From contig NC_071329.1 in assembly GCF_010183535.1 (NCBI RefSeq), positions 10,416,001 to 10,480,000 of the forward strand: a stretch of 64,000 nt of DNA, read 5' to 3'. Source of the DNA: Caenorhabditis remanei (Eukaryota; Nematoda; Chromadorea; Rhabditida; Rhabditidae). A program made the translations under genes and the position numbers. This document shows, piece after piece, positions 47,879 to 58,735 of this stretch. Positions within the stretch are counted from its first letter, which is position 1, and the number at the start of each line of letters is the position of its first letter. The notes below the pieces were generated by a model. The model did no database searches. It was not told the origin of the DNA and saw only the letters and a program-made list of their open reading frames with translations.

Positions 47879-49355
47879 GTCTATTCGATTTTGATTCAAT
47901 ACCTGAAATTGGACATATTATTCAAACAGACAATAAATACAGTTTTAGCAAGAAAATGTATACATTTTAATGAAAAAACGGAGAAGAGCGCCAGCACGAG
48001 ATTGTCGCCATGGGTTGGCGCATTTTGTATTTCGCGAGGAAATTCAATTTTGATTTAGATATTTGGAAAGGACAAAGCTTTTGTACAAAGTATACCAAAC
48101 TTCGCGAAGTACGGCGCACCCATAAAACAAGTGTTTCAAAGATTCAATAACTTGATTAAGTGGATAAGATTTTACTTAAATTTAGCAGGAAGCAAAGGTT
48201 TTAGAAATAGTGTGTGAACTTTCTGCTTAAACTCACTTTTATATTTTCCTCTAAAAGTAATAGTGAAGTGAAGGCTGAAAAAAGTTAAAAACACTTGATT
48301 TCAAAAACCCATCTAAGACTGTCTTCATGTTTATTAAACGACTTTCCTCAGTAGAAACTATTTTAAAGCGTTCGCTGTGTTTCAATAACCCATAAAATAA
48401 TCCAGACTTGCAAGATTCCGGGCCGGCCCGGTCGGCCCGGATTTGAATTTTTGAACTTTTTTCACTACAATTTTTTGTCCAAAAATTTATTTTCTGAAAA
48501 TTTTTCATATTTTTCCTGAAGTATATTTTTCAAAAACCTTCGAAACCTACAAAAAATTGTTTTTAAGAAATATTTTTCAAAAAAAATCTGGAAATTTTCG
48601 AAAAAAAAATTTGAATTTTTTTCAGTACTGAACTTCCGGGCCCACCGGGCCGGGCCGGGCCGGGCCGGGCCCTGGAAATTTTCATTCCGGCCCGGCCCGG
48701 CCCGTTGCAAGTCTGAAATAATCAACTGTCTTTCGTACATCTTAATATTCTGTGCTATTATTCGGTATTATTCTTCATTAAGTGACATATTGTCCTCCTA
48801 CCGTGGACTCTCTTCTCCATTCGTACTCTTCGACCAGCTGTCTCGTCGAATGCTATGTTGGCACGTTGCCAAGTCCCTCCCCTTTTCAATAGTCACGAGG
48901 GCAGCGGCGCGAAACGAGAGAATTCAAATAGAGGGAAAGAGACAGAGCAGGCGGTTCAGTCGCGTGATTGCTATCGTTCGCGCTATTTAAAACGAGGAAT
49001 GGATTGTGCCGAAGGACCATTTATTGAAGGAGTGCGATTCAGAATCGCCAAAAATACAACAGAATGGATAAAAGTAAAGATTTCACGAATTTTGACAAAT
49101 AAACGATGGAACAGTTTAGGAAAGGGCACATGTGAATTTGAAATTTATTAATTTTTTTGGTCTTTTTTGAGATGTGTGCAGTAAGACGAAGCTTTGTTTG
49201 AGAAAATATTGAGATCTAACTGGGCTTCAACTTAAGAACACATGTCTCATAAGAGTTGGGGATGGATAGGGAGAGGATTGAGTTTTGATGGATAGAATGG
49301 ACGTTGAGTATCATTTGTTGTAGAACACAGGGGCATGAGGCAGGACGACATCAGC
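47879..49355. other. intergenic region with a hAT-type insertion
   Basis: Contains the element at 48395-48723 (listed separately) and a GC-richer block at about 48790-49010 that may be promoter sequence. Open frames here are short, overlap on several frames and have no family match. Confidence 0.45.
48395..48723. mobile_element. short non-autonomous hAT-type element with GGCCCGG-rich ends
   Basis: Element 48403-48715 (313 bp). The left end reads CAGACTTGCAAGATTCCGGG and the right end, reversed, CAGACTTGCAACGGGCCGGG. It is flanked by a perfect 8-bp duplication AAATAATC at 48395-48402 and 48716-48723. The ends are packed with GGCCCGG repeats while the centre is A/T-rich (runs of A and T). No coding remnant is present. 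CAG-type ends and 8-bp duplications place it with hAT elements. Confidence 0.85.
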
Positions 49356-49697
49356 CTAATGGTTCTTCTTATAGGTGGCGATCTCGCTTTCGTATCTCTT
49401 CTTGTCGTCGGCAGCCTTCTTCTCCCATCTCTGTAAAAAAACAGTTAAGTAAATCTCAGGTAACATCTAGTGCATCTAACTTACCGATTTGTCTGTGAGC
49501 TTTCCCCACTCGACTCCAGCGGCTTTGGCGACATCAGCGACTCCCATTCCTGGCTTCTTGATGCGCTCACGGTTCTCCTGCATCCAGAAGAAGAAGGCGG
49601 ACATAGCGCGCTTTGGGGCATTTGGGTCCTTGGCCTTTCCTCCCTTCTTGACCTTCTTCACAGGCGAAGCCTTCTTTCCAGCGGCAGCCTTAGCCAT
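49356..49697 (-). CDS. hmg-1.1: HMG-box chromatin protein (HMGB type, single box)
   Basis: Small DNA-bending nuclear protein. Exons 49697-49485 and 49430-49356, giving 95 residues, the length of C. elegans HMG-1.1 (Y48B6A.14). A Lys-rich start (MAKAAAGKKASPVKKVKKGG) precedes one HMG box: DPNAPKRAMSAFFFWMQENR, then the middle helix (VADVAKAAGVEWGKLTDKSR), then WEKKAADDKKRYESEIATYK. The signature Pro, Phe/Trp and Lys residues of the box are all present. There is no second box or acidic tail. An acceptor (ATTTTTCAG, about 49724) lies shortly before the ATG, suggesting a leader exon or trans-splicing. Codons are strikingly G/C-ending (AAG, GCC), as in highly expressed genes. Confidence 0.95.
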
Positions 49698-50567
49698 CGT
49701 TAGTTGGTTTGGTTGTAAGTTTCTGAAAAATAAAAATATGAAGAAAACGCAGAATAAAAAGAAGTAAACGTGGTAAGATAGGAGAAGAGAGGAAGGCAAC
49801 CATTGCGGATGGCTGCGAAGCAAGCGAATGAAGAGGGGCGGGCACAAAGACAACGCTAGGCCTCCTCTTGCCCAGGGTCGTCTTTCTCCAGTGTACGTCT
49901 GTGTGTGCGAATGAGAGAGGAAGGCGATTGAGCGAGTGAGAAGAAATGTATGTGTGTTGGCCAGTCAGCCAGCCGTCCTCAATGCGTATGTATGTGCGAT
50001 AGAGGAAATGGGTGTGTTGGGCTGACTGCTGCCTTGGCGTACACAACGCAGAGCCGCAACGCGTTGCGAATGCAAAGCGGTCGGAAAGCGCGACTGCTGA
50101 ACAACCACCACTGAGAAGAGGAGGAAGACTACGCACTATGGCTGCTGGCGGAGGCAATGGATGACTTCTTTTGTCGGTGTGTTGGGAAGAACAGAGAAGA
50201 TGCGAATGATGAGATGTATTTTTGGGAAGAGGGAAGCGATAGCTGGAGAGGATCTCCGTTACAAGATCTAGCACTAATGGATTTTGCTCTATGAGCGTGA
50301 GCTGGCCAACAGGTAATAAACGAAATTCTTGAAAGTGGGACCTACAGTAACCAAAAACCAAACCATTCAGGTTAAAGCTTAATAATTGATAACAACTTGA
50401 TCTCACTAGAACCTAGTACATCTTTCGGAACTTTTAGAAACTATTGATTGAATCAGAATTGGTTGGTTAGTGACCAAATGAAGAATGAATCGTTTTTGAT
50501 GTGTTGTTAGTAAGAGGCTGGCTGAGGCTGTTGGGCAGGCCAAGTGAAAGAGGCGCACGCATATTTT

Positions 50568-52110
50568 CGCGAATGAAGGCGAGCGTAGGACACACTGCGA
50601 CGCGATCGATAGGCAAGTGGCAAACAACTCGTTTTCGTTCGCGTCTTTCTCTTCTGTCTACTTGCTGGCCAAAATGCTAGGAAGAAAAGGAAAAGAAGTG
50701 TTGGGTGTGGGTCTATTGGGACCGTGCTGAGAAGGAAAGGGGTAAGAATATAACATAGAAGGGTAACAGTGAAGAAGAGAGCTCCGGATTGTAGAGCGAA
50801 GAATGAATCGGAAGACAACTAGTCATCGTATTTTATAGTACAGTCCGGTGGGTAGGTGGAGCGACAGTAGAGCAGGGATGTGGGCGGAACCAGCACCGAC
50901 GACACCCTGGGAAGATCTTCATCAAACCTAGAGACAGAAGATGGATTGGATAATGACGTGGCAAACAGGTTACGTACATGCCCTGGAGCACTGAAGGAAG
51001 TAGAATAGCTCGGATCGATCAAGAGGAGAAACATGTTTCAATGAAGATGTCATGATGATCGGAACAAAAGTGTAAAACACTCGCTTTTACGAAATGGACT
51101 TAATCCAAAAACAGACTGTAGACCCAAAATCTTCGGTTATTAATTAACATGATGATGGGAAATCTTTCTAAAATGCACATATTGCTCTTCAGTATCTCTC
51201 AACCGACATGATTTCAACGTAGTATTTCATTCATGTATTTTTATAAGATATTAAGACTAGTACATGATGATGATTGACATCAATCAATGTACTGACCGAT
51301 TAGCACAATAGTGACCATTTTTCATTGTTCTTCTCGAGACTGACGGGAACACAGGTGTGATCGCCATATAGGGATTGGCAGCTGGCCAAGAGGGCTTGGC
51401 ATCATGCCAAGAACAATCTTAGCATCTGTTGTATGTACTCGCTAGGGTATGTCGTGCATATAGGCGACGTCAGCAGGCCAAATGACTGACCTCTCTTCGT
51501 AAGAAACCATCCAAACCGCACGCGAACAATAATGGTGTCGTGTGGTGTAGCACTGCACCTTCACCATCGTCCATTCAATCGCATTGCAAACAAAGACGCG
51601 AATGAAGGCCAACACCAGACACTGTCGTTCTTTTCTTCATAACGCGAATGACGGGTACAATGTAAGTACTTCGTCCAACGCGAATGAACAACGCTGTCCG
51701 TTTGTGTCTTTCTCTTCGAATGTATGACAGAAAAGGCGGCAAGATAAGAGAACATCGGTGCGAGGGTATAATGACTGTAGAAAAATTGTAAGAACACACG
51801 AGATTTTTGAGAACGAATGAAAATTAATTGGTGGCAATCGAAGTTATCTACATAAAAAATATTCGGAACTGAACTAATGTAAATACTTTTAAAACATGGT
51901 GCAAAAAATAACAAGAAGTCTGCAACATAACTATTGGCGTTCAAGGAAGGAAATGGAAAACAAAAAGCACTTTCTCATATGCAGAGGACGGATAAAATAG
52001 TTAATACATGTCTAGAAAGTGGTATTAACGAAAGGAAGGATTATGAAGTTATCATATTTTGTCTCCATAAAGTGCACGAATATTCGTGCCATAAAAATTT
52101 TCGCGAATGA
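50568..52110 (+). repeat. dispersed CGCGAATGA motif cluster
   Basis: The nine-base word CGCGAATGA occurs exactly at 50568-50576, 51597-51605, 51643-51651, 51679-51687 and 52102-52110, always on the plus strand. GGCCAA occurs near 50304, 50538, 50667, 51384, 51476 and 51607. Near variants of the first word (GCGAATGA) also occur at about 49825, 49907 and 50199. Regulatory meaning is unknown. Confidence 0.5.
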
Positions 52111-52805
52111 AGAATTTGAATACGTATCAAAATGAGCGAGCGAAGAAAATACAATACCGACTTCTAAGAAGGCACGAAATCATTTTCATTAAAAAATATA
52201 TTTAAAAGTTTACTGGATGGGCAGAAATAAGAGAAAAGTATACAAGAAAAAATGCATAAAGGAAGTAGGCCACACCACAACTGATCGTGTACCATTATGA
52301 TTTAAAGGCGCACAAACTTTTTCGATTAGGTCTCATAACGCTTAACTAAAGGTACACAGCGTGCCGCACTCGGGTAAATTTACTAGATTTTAATTTGATA
52401 CAGATGGGGATTTTAAACGAAATTGTCGGAACTTTTTTATTTCGATAATATCATCCATTTACTTTCATGAAGTTTTCAGGAATCTGAAGACAGACAATTT
52501 CTTTCTTATTTTTGTTTCTTCCAGGTCATACCACATATGGTATACCACACGAGTCCACGAAATACAGTCGGTATCTTTCGCAAAAGTCGACATTTAAACC
52601 TGAGTGAGTCGATTTTTGAATTCACCGAGTAACATTCCTCCTGACACCAAAAATTGAAATGTTCTTAATAATCGGACAATTCTCAAATAGTTTTTTTTTT
52701 TAAAATACCAGTGAGCATGTCGTTTTGATTCTCTTGTCTTTTGACTTTCAAAATATAGGTGAACTTGAATTTTGGGTCTAGCCAAAAATGTTTTCGTTTA
52801 ATCAT

Positions 52806-52990
52806 ACTGGCCGTGACGAGAATTTCCACGGCCCTGCCCGGCCCGGCTGAAAAAGTTGAACTGAAATTTTGAACGAAATTTTGAATTTTTTTGGATTTTT
52901 TCCCAAAAATGTCGAATTTTTGACTATACTTCAGAATTAAACCAAAAGCTAGTTATGCATCAAAAATTTAAATTTTTAATGTAAAATTTC
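52806..52990. mobile_element. diverged relative of the GGCCCGG-type hAT element
   Basis: AATTTCCACGGCCCTGCCCG followed by GCCCGGCTG and an A/T-rich body resembles, in reverse orientation, one end of the 48403-48715 element. Clear terminal repeats and a target duplication are not visible, so boundaries are approximate. Confidence 0.4.
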
Positions 52991-53813
52991 AAAAAAATTA
53001 GTAAAAAACAGGTATCTTTTTTTGAAGCCGCGCCTTCGTGCCGTAAATTTGCAAGTATGTGTTTAATAAACAATAAAATTTTCGTCTGCGGTGCTCTATC
53101 CAGAGTATCAAAAAGCTATCAAGAGTATCAAAGTGTTGTTTTTTCGTGAGTAGTTATTCTTATTACTTTTCAGTTTTCTCTTTTAAAAACTGTCTGCGCA
53201 CGTGACTAATCCTCGATCACTTTCCGATTTTTCTCTCATTTTTTGCTTTCTCCGGTTCTGCCACACATGTTACTCTCATTGCTTGGGTTGTTCTCTCATC
53301 TCTCACTCCTCTAGTTTTCTCTGCGCGTACCTCTTTCTCATAGTCTCTGAAAATCTTCTTCTTTTCTTCTTTTTCCCCTCATGCACTTGCTAGTTTGGCA
53401 CGTTTCACTGAATTCATCTGTTTTAAAAAAAGAAATTATCTTTCTCATCAGCGATATAATGATATTCTGATATAATGAAAAGTAGGAATATCCTATCGAA
53501 TGGTTTTATTGGAACAACTTATACCAAGTTAAAAAATATTATATGGAACACTTACTCCCAATCCAAAGGTTTTTTGTGCCAAAGCCTAATTCCATTTGAT
53601 TGGGATAACGAATTGCAAAAATTTGGTAAATCCTTTAAGATTTTTATAATCATTATTAAATAGTGATCGAAATGTTTCATTTCATGTCGTCGCTGGTTCG
53701 AAAATTCTCAGACCTCCCGACAAAATGGTTACATTGAATGTTCATCTTTTTGCTTTCATTTTCCTGGATTTTCTTTTTGACTTCTATAAATTGCAAAGAA
53801 ATTTCACACTTTA

Positions 53814-53964
53814 ATGGACCTACCCACGAAGAAACCTTTCCTACCCACGAACGCAAAATAATGCATTTTTATGGCAGAAAAATGCAAAAAATGCATTAAA
53901 TTGCATTCGTGAATAGAATTAAATTGCATTAAATGGTACAAATTTTCTTCGTGGGTAGATCCAT
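53814..53964. mobile_element. short inverted-repeat element (MITE-like)
   Basis: Ends pair over about 21 bp with one mismatch: left ATGGACCTACCCACGAAGAA at 53814-53833, and the reverse of 53945-53964 on the right reads ATGGATCTACCCACGAAGAA. The internal sequence is ATGCATT/AATTGCATT-rich with an extra CTACCCACGAACG copy near 53840. If TA at 53821-53822 and 53956-53957 is the target duplication, the core is 53823-53955 with 12-bp perfect ends, as in Tc1/mariner-type MITEs. Confidence 0.7.
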
Positions 53965-54267
53965 AAGGCGTTGTCGCACTATCCTCACTCTTTCCGTTGT
54001 TTTCTATCAGTTAAACTCAATACTGAAGAAACATAGACGACAGAGACACTTCTTTTACACATTCGTTTGGCATACAGAACATGTTTTCCCTTCACCGACT
54101 AATACTTAGGATTTATTTAAGGAGATATAAAATGTGAATTTTTTTCACAGTGAAAAAAAATTACGATAAAACAACTTTTTATCCACTAGTTGGATTCCGT
54201 ACTAGTTTATTTTCTAAAACCACGCATGAATTGCTTACTATTGTCCATAGTTTATTTATGTTTTCAG

Positions 54268-57242
54268 ATGCAATCGGTTGAAACAGAACATCACAATTGT
54301 TCAATGCCGGACGAGCCGAGCACATCTTCTGGGCCATTAACCCCCGGTGATGTGTATTTCTCACCAAGCCCTTCCCATGAAGATGATGACTTCGATACTA
54401 TTTTCACAGATGGGCGAACTCCAGTGGCGATATCCCCTAAGTTAGTCCCACTTTGCTAAGTTAGCGTACTATTAACATTTCAGCCACTTAAAAAATCATC
54501 CCCTCCACAAGCCAACTGGAACATCGGAAGTGTTAACATTCTATCCAACTATGGAAGAGTTCAGAGATTTCAGTCGATACATCAGAGTGATTGAACAGAA
54601 AGGAGCACATTTAAATGCTGGAATCGCTAAAATTGTTGCTCCTGAAGGGTGGACACCGAGACCTTCAAAAAAAGATTTTTCTGATGTAGACAACTATGAA
54701 ATAACACAGTAAGCTTTTTTATATCTACAGAATGTTTCGATCTCTCATCAAGGGACGACTTAAAATTAGAATCTAAATAGTTATTATTGAAATGGAACTC
54801 AAAGATAAAAAAGTGAGAATGATAATTTGATAGCTTTTCAATTCCAGACCAGCTCGTGAGACAATCGAAGCAATGGAAAAGCCAGGAGCTTTCTTCAAGC
54901 GGAACGTAACATGCCGTCGAAAAATGCCAGCTCGTGAATTTCGGGACATGGCTCTCTCAGCTCAATACCGTAATCCAAAACCGAATTTGGAAGGAATTGA
55001 TATCGAGAAGCATTATTTTCAAAATATCCTCGAAGGAGAGCCCATTTACGGTGCTGATACAGAAGGGAGTTTCTACGATAAGGAAACCAATGAATTTAAT
55101 ATGAATCGTCTCGGAACACTTCTCGATAATACAAATCTCAAAATCAAAGGTGTAAACACGGTATATTTGTATTTTGGAATGTACAAAACAACATTTCCAT
55201 GGCATGCTGAAGATATGGATCTGTATTCTATTAACTTCCTTCACTTCGGAGCACCAAAATACTGGTTTGCAATCAGTTCCGAACACGCAGATCGGTTCGA
55301 ACGTTTTATGAGTCAACAGTTTCCTTATCACAATGAGGCTCATTGCAAAGCCTTTTTGCGACATAAAACATTTATTGTTACTCCTGAACTTCTCCGATCA
55401 GCAAACATTCCATACGCAACAATGATACAACGTCCTAATGAGTTTATCATAACCTTCCCACGTGGTTATCACATGGGATTCAACCTAGATTACAATCTTG
55501 CTGAATCCACGAATTTCGCCACTCAAAGATGGATCGACTATGGGAAAGATGCCGTTCTTTGTGGTTGTAGCAAAGATTCAGTGAAAATAGATATGGCTCC
55601 TTTTATGGAAATGTATAGACCAGATGAACATTCGGCATGGATTACATATTGGTATGGTGATGAACGATCTGAATGGGTTCCAAAAAAGAAAGAAACGAAT
55701 AAGAAACGACAGCGTGCAATTCCTTGTGTGACGCCTGCAAAAAGAGCTCGCCTGGCAGCATCTGATGGATCATGTTCCGATGGCTCTTCTGGGTGTGAAA
55801 CCGAAGAATCATCTTTCATGCGTTCTCTTCCGGGATACAGTATGTCCAACTACCAATTAAGATCAGACAGTGATGGAATGCTGCGAAAGTATAAAACAAA
55901 TACAAGTCAGTTTCTGATGTTTCATTTTAATATGTATGTCTAGTGATTTTTCCAGAAGAACTACGCTCAGACAGAATTGATTTTTTCAAAGAGCGGCAGT
56001 ATAACAGCGGAAGAACCCCCGAGTGGCCGCACTGTTCAGTGTGTCAATACTTTCAGCCGCTTCATATGATGGCCATAAACGAAACTGTGCCTCACTCGTA
56101 AGTTAGATTTTTAAATTTTAGTAACTTTCATCGGGTTTTATTTTTAGATCACGTCGTCTGATTCCTACTTCATGTTTTTCAAAAACAAGTGAAGAAGATG
56201 AGAAAGATGAGGTTACTTTTGATCGGTTACTTCAATGTTCAAACTGCGAAGTCACTGTCCATTCAAAATGTTGTTCCGGTGATCAACCGAATTCTGATGA
56301 AAAGTGGCGATGTCCTAGATGTCGGAATAAAACAGACGTTGAAATACGAACTGCATCTTGTCAACTTTGTCAACTTCGTGGTGGTGCACTTATTCCATGC
56401 CAAATCGGGAAAGACTCCACATGGGTGCATGTGATATGTGCTCTATTCAACCGACGAGCTGTTTTCAATAACCCGGACGGACCATCAGCATGTTTTGTTG
56501 AGCCATCTCCACGACAGCAATCAGAGACTTCTTCGATGCCGCCTTTGCCTGAAGAATATCGTTCAGAACACGGAGATATGTTCGAACATTCAAGATGGGA
56601 ATGTGTTGTGTGTCATCGAACGGACGTAGGACTGATACCATGTGCCCATTGTATCGAGGAAGACAAACCAGTGATTCCTGCTTTAGCTCATATCACATGT
56701 GCTCGTCGTGTCGGTTTTGTTTGTGAAGTAAGGGATTTTCCACGTGGAGCTGTCATGATTTGTCAGAAACACGAACATTCCTACTTGATCAACAAATCAC
56801 TACAAGATTATACCAATATTAAAGTTGGCGATAATGTATATGTAGAAGAGGAACAATGTTCCAGTGGTACGAAACATTTCTTGTCTGGAAAGATCCTCCG
56901 AGTTGATAAAAAAGCTACAGTTGTCGTCGATTTTCTTGACAATAGTTGCAGTAGAGACAATCTTGTAGAGGACATTCAATCGTGTGAATGTCTCTATTGT
57001 GAAAATGGAGATCATCAATACGGTGCCAGGGTTAGTTAGAATTTAAGAAAGCTCCAGGCAGTAATTGCTTTATATTACAGGTCAAAGTTGTTTGGGACGA
57101 CAAAAAAGTATACGACGCATATTTCCGAGGCAAAGGAGTTATGAGTGAATATACGATAAAACTGGATGGTGGTCCTGAGGTAAAATGTCCTCGAAATAAA
57201 ATAAAATCGAAGAAAGAATATAAGAATTCTAATAAAACCTAA
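54268..57242 (+). CDS. jmjd-2: KDM4-type histone demethylase
   Basis: Fe(II)/2-oxoglutarate enzyme removing methyl groups from H3K9 and H3K36. Exons 54268-54440, 54484-54708, 54848-55905, 55956-56097, 56148-57030, 57081-57242, giving 880 residues. JmjN lies about 73-117 (VLTFYPTMEEFRDFSRYI). The JmjC domain has the iron ligands in FPWHAEDMD (His about 251, Glu 253) and GYHMGFN (His about 339). KDM4-specific zinc ligands are in EAHCKAFLRHK and LCGCSKD. Two PHD-type zinc regions follow (CSNCEVTVHSKCC, CQLCQLRGGALIPC and CVVCHRTDVGLIPC). The end carries Tudor-like sequence (VGDNVYVEEEQCSSGTKHFL). The ATG sits directly after a TTTTCAG acceptor, so a leader or an upstream exon precedes it. C. elegans ortholog Y48B6A.11. 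Confidence 0.93.
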
Positions 57243-58735
57243 TCGAGAATATAATTCGTAGATATATCTAATATCTTTTTAATTTCCCTGTCAACCTCAT
57301 AACATGATCTCTCTTTTCTGTGAGTAATCGTTTTAGATTACGAAAAGGAGAATCTCTATTGCAATTCCTTGAAACATATAAAACTCATAAAGTGTTAGTG
57401 GAGTGACCCGCTTCCTATACTAGTCACTCACTTCGTTTGTTCATTTTTCCTGTAAAATTCTACCTGCTTTTATATTTTTCTGTACTTTTGTAGTTTTCTG
57501 AAAACATTATTCCTTGCGTATATTAATATATTCCTGTGCAACATGTCTAATAATCGGTATCGCTTCCAATAAAGTATTTATATGTATTAATTGTTCAACA
57601 ATTTACATGGTTTCGCATACTAATCGTTAACCCTCGTATCATATTATCATGAAAATTCTTATCTAATCTTCCTTTTTTTGCAGTAGGGATAATATTTTCA
57701 GAAAAAAGATCATAAAATCTTTTTGTTGTCTTCTCTTTTTAGTTCCGCACACATGGCGGACTGACAGCTGTTGCTTCAGTGATGCATCTTCCAATTTCAT
57801 AAATATGTTCTTATTGAAAGTGAAATCTCGTCTTCACGGTAGAAATAAAAACATTTTTGGAGATTTTAACAAGTTTATAGTGTAGCTCAATCCTACCTCA
57901 TTGTGATTCTAATTACTAGATTTCTTGAAAACTTTGTGAATACTCTACGCCATACGGGACATTATCATTGCTGATTTCTTGTTTTCTATTTTCCACGTCT
58001 TTCGCTGAACCCAAAGATCACAACTCAAACATTGAAATCAACAAAAACAGCTAATTTGATGACAAGGTCAACTACTAGTTGAACAGTGTTTCGATTTCTA
58101 CAAAGAAAAGCGCCTTTTTTCATTTTTTATTTTCTTCTCTGGTCTCTCCTCATCGAGCTTTTTTGTTTTCTACCCCTCACCCCGCTTATGCCACAGCGGT
58201 GCTCCGGCCGATGACTCTGGGACACTCACAATTATTTCGTTTCAACTGAGAGTATTTTTCCAATTCATTGCAATTCTTCCTGTTCGAACTTGAACAATTG
58301 AAAAATGAAAGAATGTTCCGCCCGTGTTCTTTTCCTCTTTTCTCTGGGTCTCTCCAAAGTGCAGCTCTCTCATTTCATCCTAGCTGGATACGTAGATCGA
58401 TTTGTCCAGCTCCCTTTTCTGGCTTCTTTCTTTTCCCCAAAGTTTATAAACATACGCTCCTCTCCCAAGGAAATAATCGATGCGTCAAGAATCAACAAAA
58501 TTTTCTTCCCGACTAAAAGGAGACGTTTCATCAATCAAGGTTCTAATACTTCCATTCATACTCTTTATCATCAAAATGTGTACTCATTTCTTATCATATT
58601 ACCTCATTGTCTTTCATTGTGTTTAACCGTATCAATCTTTTATCACGTGTTTTACAACTTTCCGGAACTTGTCATTTCAGATTCACTTCACACGAGATCT
58701 GGGTATTTCAACCGTAAATCAAATATTTTTGAACG
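57243..58735. promoter_or_regulatory. intergenic region upstream of the malic enzyme gene
   Basis: An AATAAA near 57570 probably serves jmjd-2. A pyrimidine-rich GC-richer block (58130-58400) may be promoter. Open frames at 58268-58742 overlap in two frames and lack splice context. No gene is supported. Confidence 0.45.

Larger units (their letters stand above)
49698..54267. promoter_or_regulatory. divergent intergenic region, 4.6 kb, with motif cluster and repeats
   Basis: Lies between hmg-1.1 (-) and jmjd-2 (+). No spliced coding model holds. A 238-codon open frame at 49690-50406 (-) overlaps the hmg-1.1 leader and has unlikely composition. The words CGCGAATGA and GGCCAA recur between 50.3 and 52.1 kb. 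Two repeat-like elements lie at about 52.8-53.0 and 53.8-54.0 kb. Confidence 0.45.

Noticed and set aside
49690..50406. A 238-codon open frame on the minus strand
   Set aside because: It overlaps the hmg-1.1 leader and promoter, has unusual Leu/Ser/His/Pro composition, no splice context and no recognisable domain. GC-richer noncoding DNA explains the length.
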